Shown one piece after another: positions 14,330-20,489 of a stretch of DNA of 28,355 nt; the first letter of the stretch is position 1; every line of letters starts with the position of its first letter. Source of the stretch: JBBRUG01 sp038247995 (lineage in GTDB: Bacteria > Chloroflexota > Chloroflexia > Chloroflexales > Chloroflexaceae); assembly GCA_038247995.1 (NCBI GenBank), contig JBBRUG010000031.1:1-28355 (forward strand), written 5' to 3'. Under the pieces are notes generated by a model. The model did not search any database and was not told the origin of the DNA. It saw only the letters and a list, made by a program, of their open reading frames with translations. The position numbers and the translations under genes were made by a program.

Positions 14330-15682
14330 TTACGGTTGTAACTGGCGCACGTCAGTAATCGCCTGCTGAATGCCGTAAAAGGCCGGCCGTGGGCTCCAAT
14401 CGGCGTTGACCACGCTGAACGAACCCTGCTCGTGGCCGGGGTCGCGGCCGTTTTCGCGCTGGAGCACGGTGAAGTTCAAGTTCCAGAGGAACAGATTGCT
14501 CACCCACGGATAGTTGTTAAAGGTATACCAGATCGCCCCAACGATATAGTCGCGCTGTGTATCATAACTGATCTGGTTGCCGAACTCGTAGCCGGGCGAG
14601 TTGTTCGGCGTCGCCCAGCCGTACTCGGTGATCCAGACCTGATGATCGCTCATGCCGGCCTCTTCCATTACCCGGCGCTGATTCTCCACATGGCGGAAGT
14701 AGAACGAGGGATCGTCGGTCCAGCCCTCGGCCTGGCTGGGCGTGGCGGGCCAGAGCGTTTCGGGCGGGTTGGCCGAGCCGCCGGGGTGGAGCGCTTGCAC
14801 ATCGAAGTGATCGCGGATCTTGCCGCCTTCATAGGCGTACATGGCGCGCAGATAGCTAAGCGTGTCCATGGCGATGCTCGGGTCGTTGGTGGCTGTTGAG
14901 GCCGGTGCTCCGGCAACAACGATGATACTCGGATCGACGGCCTTGATCGCGGCGTAACTGGCAGCCATGATCTCGACAAAATGGCCGGGATCTTCCGGGC
15001 CGATGCTGCCGCCATTCTCATAGGCCAGGTTCTGCTCGTTCCAGATCAGAATCGCGTGGATCCGGCCCTTGTAACGCTCGGCAATTGCGCCGGTGAAGCG
15101 CGCGAGCGTGGCCGGATCGTCGGGTAGGCCGTCGGCGCCGTTGCTGGTGTACCACCCCGGCGAGCGGGTAATGTTGAGCATCAGCAGCGTTCCCGAGGCG
15201 TGTACATCGGCGACGATATTGTCGAGCTCGCCCCAAAAGAATTGGCCGCTGCGATCTTCAATATCGCGCCAATGGATCTGCTGACGGAACCAACTGAAGC
15301 CCGCCTCGCGCGTTTTGGCCATTGCTGTGCCACGATCAGTGTAATACAAATGTCCCACCACGCCAAAGTTGAGCTTCGTCAGCGTGAGCGGGTAGGGCAG
15401 GCCGCCGGGGCCATCGCGCACCGTCGGCAGCGGGGTGAGGAGCGGCTGGGGCGCAACCGGCGGATCGCTGCTGATCGGTTCGGCCGGCGCCGGCGCGGCG
15501 GGCAATGCGATCTGGATCGGCCCAGCGGGCTGCGGCACGGCGACGATCTGCGCCGTAGGGTTCGGGCGCGGGCCGGTCTCGGCGGTTGGGGTCGGCGCTG
15601 AGCCACAGGCGCTGAGCACAAGAATGATAATGGCCGCAAGCAGACAGATATTCAGGGTTTGGAGCGTTCGGCTGAGGCGCAT
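14330..15682 (-). CDS. Secreted glycoside hydrolase-like lipoprotein, paralog 1
   Basis: A 450-residue protein. The signal peptide ends at LSAC (lipidated Cys26), and a Pro/Ala-rich tether (about 30-95) leads to a TIM-barrel domain of the clan GH-A type (about 105-445). IWNEQN supplies the presumed acid/base Glu216 and WITEYGW the presumed nucleophile Glu353, 137 residues apart. Other shared blocks are GVVGHLYYTDRG, FRQQIHWRDIED, ALHPGGSANPPETLWP and FLWNLNF. GGGAGGA precedes ATG 15682. Two close paralogs lie at 23323 and 24865. Such proteins resemble cellulase/GH39-like enzymes acting on cell-surface polysaccharides; the substrate is unknown and I cannot fix the GH family by eye. Confidence 0.85.
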   Translation of the reverse strand: MRLSRTLQTLNICLLAAIIILVLSACGSAPTPTAETGPRPNPTAQIVAVPQPAGPIQIALPAAPAPAEPISSDPPVAPQPLLTPLPTVRDGPGGLPYPLTLTKLNFGVVGHLYYTDRGTAMAKTREAGFSWFRQQIHWRDIEDRSGQFFWGELDNIVADVHASGTLLMLNITRSPGWYTSNGADGLPDDPATLARFTGAIAERYKGRIHAILIWNEQNLAYENGGSIGPEDPGHFVEIMAASYAAIKAVDPSIIVVAGAPASTATNDPSIAMDTLSYLRAMYAYEGGKIRDHFDVQALHPGGSANPPETLWPATPSQAEGWTDDPSFYFRHVENQRRVMEEAGMSDHQVWITEYGWATPNNSPGYEFGNQISYDTQRDYIVGAIWYTFNNYPWVSNLFLWNLNFTVLQRENGRDPGHEQGSFSVVNADWSPRPAFYGIQQAITDVRQLQP

Positions 15683-16112
15683 GATGATCCTCCCACGGTT
15701 GTTGTAACTATCTATCTACGTAAACGCAGCGCCGTAGCGCCAGGTCTGCGCGCTAGATTACCGGAGCATGATCGCCTGCTGAGGCGCACCTGAACCGCCG
15801 CTGACAGCAAGCTCAGTGCCGCAGTCGCTCAGTGTTTCAGTGCTTAGAAAGAAGCAGGCCGCCCAAAGCTCAGTGCCGCAGTCGCTCAGTGTTTTAGTGC
15901 TTAGAAAGAAGCTGGCCGCCCAAGGGGCGGCCGGGGCGAGGACTGGTGAGGTTAGGGGCTAGGGGGCGGCGTGCGGAAGCTGAGGTAGTGTGTGCGAAAG
16001 GCGTTAACCGCCGCAATCAAGTGCCTTACGCTTTCGACTCTCAGCATAGCAAGCCCGTGTGACAGAATAATGACCAACCCGGTTACTTAAACAAGGTCTT
16101 ATTCACCATGCA
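15683..16112. other. Long intergenic region
   Basis: This gap lies between paralog 1 and the YceI gene, both on the minus strand, and no gene is visible. It holds the 57-bp tandem duplication and GC hairpin described separately. The remainder (about 15940-16110) shows no clear ORF, RNA gene or repeat. The promoter of paralog 1 should lie in 15683-15800, but I could not identify it with confidence. Confidence 0.5.
15811..15924 (-). repeat. 57-bp tandem duplication, CACTG family
   Basis: Two copies of a 57-bp unit (15811-15867 and 15868-15924) differ at very few positions. Each unit has four octamers in register (CAGTGCCG, CAGTCGCT, CAGTGTTT or CAGTGTTT-like, CAGTGCTT). On the minus strand these read as the CACTGA family. 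The second copy runs into a hairpin, GGCCGCCC/GGGCGGCC (15914-15932, loop AAG). Confidence 0.75.
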
Positions 16113-16138
16113 AAAAGGCGCAGTTTCCTGCACCTTTT
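16112..16138 (-). terminator. Intrinsic terminator of the YceI gene
   Basis: On the minus strand an 11-bp stem, AAAAGGTGCAG with CTGCGCCTTTT (one G-U wobble), closes a GAAA loop and ends in a run of five T. It lies 28 bases after the YceI stop and is the most classical terminator in the window. Confidence 0.8.
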
Positions 16139-16165
16139 CGCACGTAGAACTGGTTAGAACGCCAA

Positions 16166-16708
16166 CTAGGCGACCACCGGCTCCTCAACCTGCTTGACGA
16201 TCTCAACCGCAATCTGGATGAGGACTTCTTCACCAACCAGCACGCCGCCCGTCTCCAGGGCAACATTCCAGTTCAAACCCCAGTCCTTGCGGTTGATCTT
16301 CGTTTCGGCGCTGAAGCCGGCGCTGGTGGTGCCCCAAGGGCTCTTGGCCTGGCCGGAGGATTCGGTTTCGAGCACGACTTCCTTGGTTACGCCGCGGATG
16401 GTTAGGTCGCCGGTGAGACGCCCGTTATTGGCATCGACTACCTCAACACGCTTGCTGACGAAAGTGATCTGCGGGAAGGTGGCGGCATCGAGGAATTCGG
16501 GCGAGGTTAGGTGGCCGTCGCGCTTCTCGTCGTTGGTGGTGATGCTGGCGGCATCGATCTGCACTTCGACGGTCGAAGCAGCTGGATTGGCCTCATCAAA
16601 ATCGACCGTGCCGGTGAACGACTCAAACCGACCGCGCACCTTCGAGAGCATCATGTGGCGGACGGTGAACTGGACTTGCGAGTGCGAGGTGTCGATTACC
16701 CATGCCAT
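16166..16708 (-). CDS. YceI family protein
   Basis: A 180-residue protein of the YceI family, an eight-stranded lipocalin-like barrel that binds isoprenoid or other lipid chains. Visible family blocks are WVIDTSHSQVQFTVRHMM at the N-terminus, SKVRGRFESFTGTVDFDEANP, the AASITTNDEKRDGHLTSPEFLD block, FPQITFVSKRVE and LTIRGVTKEV. ATG 16708 is preferred to an in-frame start at 16753 because AGGAG (16723-16719) precedes it by 10 bases and the family consensus begins here. There is no signal peptide from this start, so it is predicted to be cytoplasmic, as in many YceI homologues outside Proteobacteria. It appears to be a single-gene unit with its own terminator. Its physiological ligand is unknown. 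Confidence 0.93.
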   Translation of the reverse strand: MAWVIDTSHSQVQFTVRHMMLSKVRGRFESFTGTVDFDEANPAASTVEVQIDAASITTNDEKRDGHLTSPEFLDAATFPQITFVSKRVEVVDANNGRLTGDLTIRGVTKEVVLETESSGQAKSPWGTTSAGFSAETKINRKDWGLNWNVALETGGVLVGEEVLIQIAVEIVKQVEEPVVA

Positions 16709-16736
16709 CGTGAAATAACTCCTGTTTTTCGCCCTC

Positions 16737-16778
16737 ACTGAGCGGCGATACAATCACGTTTGATAGGCTCAGTATCGC
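16737..16778 (-). promoter_or_regulatory. Crossed inverted repeats upstream of YceI
   Basis: ACTGAGC (16737-16743) pairs with GCTCAGT (16767-16773), and GCGATAC (16745-16751) pairs with GTATCGC (16772-16778). The two stems cross and their right arms overlap by two bases, so they exclude each other. They lie 29-70 bases before the start codon. This could be an operator or an alternative-stem leader. Confidence 0.35.
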
Positions 16779-16899
16779 TGTTGTTCGTGAACGCGAGCGT
16801 TAACCGGGGCGTGAACGTTTTTTGAGGCGGAGGCGGCGACAGGGGGCGGCTCCCAGAGTGATCATAACCCTCTGCGTTACAGCCGAAGCGGAAGCGCGG

Positions 16900-16955
16900 T
16901 TAGATCTGTTAGGTTTCGTAGATCTGACAGGTCTAATCGTTACGCGTGGTACAAT
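16900..16955 (+). promoter_or_regulatory. Inverted repeat and -10 box of the LysM gene
   Basis: TTAGATCTGT (16900-16909) and ACAGGTCTAA (16927-16936) are inverted copies with one mismatch. TACAAT at 16950-16955 is a good -10 only 9 bases before ATG 16965, which predicts a leaderless or nearly leaderless mRNA. No Shine-Dalgarno sequence is present. The -35 is weak. Confidence 0.45.
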
Positions 16956-16964
16956 GCCCGCGCT

Positions 16965-17588
16965 ATGAACGACCTGCTTGTTTTTCTTTTGCTTGCGCTT
17001 GCCCTCATCTTACCCTTCGCCGGCGCCCTGCTGCTGCGTCTCTTGGCCCCGCGTCTGGGCGATCAGCGCGTTCTGATCGGCGCGGCCCTGATCTTTGGCC
17101 TTGCCATGGCCAGTACACTGACCCTGGCCCAGAGCGATGTTCGTGCGCTGCGAGTTGGCGACCTTACGCTCCTGCTCTCGGGTACGCGCCGCAGCGAGCC
17201 GTTTCCGCTGCCGCCCGAGATTGTCCCGTTCGACGGCGATCGCGACATCCCGCCGCCTGATGGGCCGCCGGTGATCCCCACCCTCACGCCGCGCCCTTCG
17301 GCCACGCCGGTGCCCACGCCCACACGCGAAGCGACGGCCACAGCGGAGCCGACGGTAACGCCTGAGCCAACCCTTGAACCAACGCCCGAACCCGAGCCGA
17401 CACCTGAGCCGACGCCTGAGCCGCCCCCGGCAGGTAGCCCGCGAACCTATACGGTACAACCCGGCGACTCACTGCGCGCGATTGCCGAGCAGTTCGGTGT
17501 CAGCGTCCAGGCGATCCTCGATGCCAATAATCTCACCGCCGCGCAAGCCGATGCGCTGCAGGTGGGTCAAGAATTGATCATTCCCTGA
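16965..17588 (+). CDS. Membrane-anchored LysM domain protein
   Basis: A 207-residue protein. Two hydrophobic helices (about 4-27 and 36-56) flank a short basic loop. A low-complexity spacer (about 95-155) follows, with TPEPT-type repeats rich in Pro, Thr and Glu. The C-terminal LysM domain (about 160-206) shows YTVQPGDSLRAIAEQFGVSVQAILDANNL and LQVGQELIIP. LysM binds N-acetylglucosamine-containing glycans such as peptidoglycan, so the protein probably ties the membrane to the wall. No catalytic domain is present. ATG 16965 lies just behind a TACAAT box. The esterase gene starts 11 bases after its stop and is probably co-transcribed. Confidence 0.88.
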   Translation: MNDLLVFLLLALALILPFAGALLLRLLAPRLGDQRVLIGAALIFGLAMASTLTLAQSDVRALRVGDLTLLLSGTRRSEPFPLPPEIVPFDGDRDIPPPDGPPVIPTLTPRPSATPVPTPTREATATAEPTVTPEPTLEPTPEPEPTPEPTPEPPPAGSPRTYTVQPGDSLRAIAEQFGVSVQAILDANNLTAAQADALQVGQELIIP

Positions 17589-17599
17589 GGTAGTTCCGT

Positions 17600-18253
17600 A
17601 TGGCCACGCAGATCCGTACGATCGAGCGCAAACCGCGCACACCGTCGCCCGGCGCAGCGCCGCTGCTGTTATTGTTACACGGCTATGGCAGCAATGAGCA
17701 CGATCTGTTCGACCTCGCCGACTTGCTCGATCCGCGTTTGCACGTCATCAGTGCGCGGGCGCCGCTGGTTTTGCCCTGGGGTGGCTTCGCCTGGTATCAC
17801 CTTGGCGGTACGCCCGGCAATCTCGTGCCTGACCCCGCAAGCCGCGCTGCCGCCCTTGATCTGTTGACCAAGTTTGTGCGCGATCTGCCTGCGCGCATCG
17901 GCAGCGACCCGCAGCGCACCTATCTGCTTGGCTTCAGCCAGGGCGCCATCCTTAGCCTGGGCCTGGCATTCCGTGCGCCCGAACAACTCGCCGGTGTTGT
18001 GGCTGCCAGCGGTTACCTTGATCCGGCGTTCCAGAGCGATCCGCTGCCCGCCGCGCTCGCCAACCTGCCCATCCTCCAACTTCACGGCACCCACGACGAC
18101 GTCATCCCGATTAGTGCCGCCCACGCCACGCGCGCGATTCTCGCCCCGGAACTCACCAACTACACCTACCACGAAGATCCCGCCGGTCACGGCATCCACC
18201 CCGACGGCCTGCACCGCGTCCAACAATGGATCACTGACGCACTGAGCGGGTGA
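17600..18253 (+). CDS. Phospholipase/carboxylesterase family alpha/beta hydrolase
   Basis: A 217-residue cytoplasmic serine esterase. LLLLHGYGSNEHDLFDLA is the oxyanion strand region, GFSQGA holds the nucleophile Ser113, HGTHDDVIP supplies Asp166 or Asp167, and AGHGIHPDG the catalytic His197. This is the compact acyl-protein-thioesterase-like family (about 200-225 residues) that acts on carboxylic esters of varied chain length. It follows the LysM gene by 11 bases, and a modest GAGG site precedes ATG 17600. The last nine codons (ending WITDALSG and TGA) are themselves the first part of the 50-bp tandem unit that continues downstream, so the natural C-terminus may have been altered or replaced by the repeat. 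Confidence 0.9.
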   Translation: MATQIRTIERKPRTPSPGAAPLLLLLHGYGSNEHDLFDLADLLDPRLHVISARAPLVLPWGGFAWYHLGGTPGNLVPDPASRAAALDLLTKFVRDLPARIGSDPQRTYLLGFSQGAILSLGLAFRAPEQLAGVVAASGYLDPAFQSDPLPAALANLPILQLHGTHDDVIPISAAHATRAILAPELTNYTYHEDPAGHGIHPDGLHRVQQWITDALSG

Positions 18254-18478
18254 GGCCGCTGAGGGGGATCACTCGTTGGGTCACTGACGCACTGAGCGGG
18301 TGAGGCCACTGAGGGGGATCACTCGCTGGATCACTGACGCACTGAGCGGGTGAGGCCACTGAGGTGAGATCACTCGCTGGATCACTGACGCACTGAGCGG
18401 GTGAGGCCGCTGAGAGGGATCACTCGCTGGGTCACTGACGCACTGAGCGGGTGAGGCCACTGAGGTGAGATCACTCGC
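18227..18478 (+). repeat. 50-bp tandem repeat, five units
   Basis: Units start at 18227, 18277, 18327, 18378 and 18428 and are 50 or 51 bp long. Each begins TGG(A/G)TCACTGACGCACTGAG, continues CGGGTGAGGCC(A/G)CTGAG and ends near GATCACTCG(C/T). The first unit encodes the last codons and stop of the esterase. Within each unit CACTGACG, CACTGAGC and GGGTGAGG stand in 8-base register. There are no unique spacers, so this is not a CRISPR array. Confidence 0.93.
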
Positions 18479-18541
18479 TGGATGCGGCCGCAGGCTGAGT
18501 GCGCTCACGCCAGCACACGCTCGGTGATCCTGATTGCCGGG

Positions 18542-18547
18542 TATAAT
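18542..18547 (+). promoter_or_regulatory. -10 box of the HerA-like gene
   Basis: A perfect TATAAT lies 38 bases before the start codon, and GGAGGAG (18575-18581) is correctly placed for translation. No good -35 is seen at the normal spacing, so an activator may help. Confidence 0.5.
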
Positions 18548-18585
18548 AGAATCAGTTCCCGCGTAGCCACATCCGGAGGAGTTGC

Positions 18586-20199
18586 ATGGCCGATCCGCTG
18601 CTGATTGCTAAGAATAACCAGGAGATCGTGCTGCTGCCCCAGCTTGCCAATCGCCACGGCCTGATCGCCGGTGCAACCGGTACCGGCAAAACGGTGACCC
18701 TCCAGGTGTTTGCCGAGAGCTTTAGCCGCATCGGCGTGCCGGTGTTCGCTGCTGACGTAAAGGGCGATCTTTCTGGAGTCAGTCAACCCGGTGCGCCTAA
18801 TCCGAAGATCCTCGAACGGATCGAAAAACTCAGCCTGCCCGAGTACACATTCACTGGTTGCCCGGTGACTTTCTGGGATGTATTCGGTGAGCGTGGCCAC
18901 CCCATGCGCACAACGATCTCGGAGATGGGCCCGCTGCTGCTTGCGCGGCTGCTCAACCTCAACGATATTCAGTCCGGAGTGCTGACCCTGATCTTCCGGG
19001 TCGCCGACGATAACGGCATGCTCCTGCTCGACCTTAAAGATCTGCGCTCGATGGTGCAGCATGTCGGCGAGAATGCCCGCCAGTACACCACAGCCTACGG
19101 CAATATCTCGCCGGCCAGCATCGGCGCCATCCAGCGCTCGTTATTGGCGCTTGAGGATCAGGGCGGTGCGCACTTCTTTGGCGAGCCGGCTTTCACGTTC
19201 GAGGATCTGCTTCAGACTGATGTGAACGGGCGCGGCGTCGTGAATATTCTCGTCGCCGATAAGCTGATCCATGCGCCCAAACTCTACGCCACGTTCTTGC
19301 TCTTCCTGCTCTCCGATCTCTTTGAGCGTCTGCCCGAAGTGGGCGACGCCGACAAGCCGAAGCTGGTCTTCTTTTTCGACGAGGCGCACCTGCTCTTCAA
19401 CGATGCGCCGTCGAGCCTCCAGGAGAAGATCGAGCAGGTGGTGCGCCTGATCCGCTCTAAAGGTGTCGGCGTTTACTTTATTACCCAGAGCCCGGGCGAC
19501 GTGCCCGAGAGCGTACTCGGCCAACTTGGTAATCGGGTGCAGCACGCCCTGCGCGCCTTCACGCCCAAGGATCAGAAGGTAGTGCGCGCCACTGCGCAGA
19601 CCTTCCGGCCCAATCCCGAGCTCGACGCCGAGGCGGCGCTGCTCGAACTGGGCGTTGGCGAGGCGCTGCTCTCGTTCCTCAATGCCAAAGGCCAGCCCGA
19701 AATCGTGCAGCGCGCGTTGATCATTCCGCCGTACAGTCAGATCGGCCCGATTGATGCTGCACGGCGCACGCAGATCATCAGCGGCTCGGATTTTTATGGG
19801 CACTACGAAGCAGTGATCGACCGCGAGTCGGCTTATGAGATTTTGCAGGCGCGTGCCGAAGAGGCTGCCCAGGCTGCCGTTGCAGAAGAAACGCGCAAAC
19901 AAGCCGAGCAAGAAGCAGAAGCGGCGCGTAAGCAGGCCGAAGCCGAGCGCAAGCAGGCCGAGAAAGAAGCCGCTGCAACACGCAAGTTATTGGAGCAAGA
20001 AGCCAAAGAAGCCGAGCGCGCCGCCCGCGAGGCTGCCAAAGAGGCCGAAAGCCTCGCGCGCGAAGAAGAGCGCATGCAGCGCGAGCAAGCCGATCAGATG
20101 CAGGGTATGGCCAAAGGCGCCTTCAGGTTTCTCAACAGCCGTGAGGGCAAGTCGCTCGTGCGCGGCATCCTTGGCTCACTCACCGGCGGCAAACGCTGA
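18586..20199 (+). CDS. YjgR/HerA-like ATPase (DUF853 family)
   Basis: A 537-residue ATPase of the HerA/FtsK superfamily. Walker A is GATGTGKT (29-36), followed by FAADVKGDLSGVSQPG and WDVFGERGHPMRTT. Walker B is KLVFFFDEAHLLF (Asp265-Glu266). SKGVGVYFITQSPGDVPESVLGQLGNRVQHALRAFTPKDQK contains the sensor and arginine-finger region. The sequence closely follows the E. coli YjgR type, whose cellular role is poorly defined. Residues 415-505 form an Ala/Glu/Lys-rich coiled coil, and the C-terminus is basic. ATG 18586 has GGAGGAG in front. It is a single gene with a -10 box; the 16-bp repeat array begins two bases after its stop. Confidence 0.92.
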   Translation: MADPLLIAKNNQEIVLLPQLANRHGLIAGATGTGKTVTLQVFAESFSRIGVPVFAADVKGDLSGVSQPGAPNPKILERIEKLSLPEYTFTGCPVTFWDVFGERGHPMRTTISEMGPLLLARLLNLNDIQSGVLTLIFRVADDNGMLLLDLKDLRSMVQHVGENARQYTTAYGNISPASIGAIQRSLLALEDQGGAHFFGEPAFTFEDLLQTDVNGRGVVNILVADKLIHAPKLYATFLLFLLSDLFERLPEVGDADKPKLVFFFDEAHLLFNDAPSSLQEKIEQVVRLIRSKGVGVYFITQSPGDVPESVLGQLGNRVQHALRAFTPKDQKVVRATAQTFRPNPELDAEAALLELGVGEALLSFLNAKGQPEIVQRALIIPPYSQIGPIDAARRTQIISGSDFYGHYEAVIDRESAYEILQARAEEAAQAAVAEETRKQAEQEAEAARKQAEAERKQAEKEAAATRKLLEQEAKEAERAAREAAKEAESLAREEERMQREQADQMQGMAKGAFRFLNSREGKSLVRGILGSLTGGKR

Positions 20200-20200
20200 T

Positions 20201-20339
20201 CACGGAACCACGGAGGCACGGAACCACGGAGGCACGGAACCACGGAGGCACGGAACCACGGAGGCACGGAACCATTGAGGCACGGAACCATTGAGGCACG
20301 GAACCACGGAGGCACGGAACCACGGAGGCACGGAACCAC
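20201..20339 (+). repeat. 16-bp tandem repeat (two alternating octamers)
   Basis: About 8.7 copies of a 16-bp unit made of CACGGAAC and CACGGAGG. Two copies carry ATTG in place of ACGG. The array begins two bases after the HerA-like stop. It is open in several frames on both strands only because it is periodic; no protein is called. Confidence 0.9.
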
Positions 20340-20387
20340 TGATTTGCTGGAGTTGCTGATGTTTCTGACTGTTCACAGCTCACGGCG

Positions 20388-20482
20388 CAGTGCCGCACAC
20401 ATTCAGTGGTTCAGTGGTTCCAGTTCAGTGCCGCACACATTCAGTGCCTCAGTGCCGCACACATTCAGTGGTTCAGTGATCC
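20388..20482 (-). repeat. Octamer repeat block, CACTG family
   Basis: Octamers in register: CAGTGCCG, CACACATT, CAGTGGTT twice, a 6-base break, then CAGTGCCG, CACACATT, CAGTGCCT, CAGTGCCG, CACACATT, CAGTGGTT, CAGTGATC. On the minus strand these are CACTGA-type words. The block ends 8 bases before the start of the flavoprotein gene and so occupies its expected promoter and leader. Confidence 0.8.
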
Positions 20483-20489
20483 CAACACT

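Noticed and set aside
18227..18478. CRISPR-like array
   Set aside because: The five 50-bp units are directly contiguous with no unique spacers, and no cas genes are present.
20094..20398. Repetitive open frames on both strands over the 16-bp array
   Set aside because: They exist only because the array has no stop codons; periodic peptides such as RHGTTEAR are by-products. No start signals are present.
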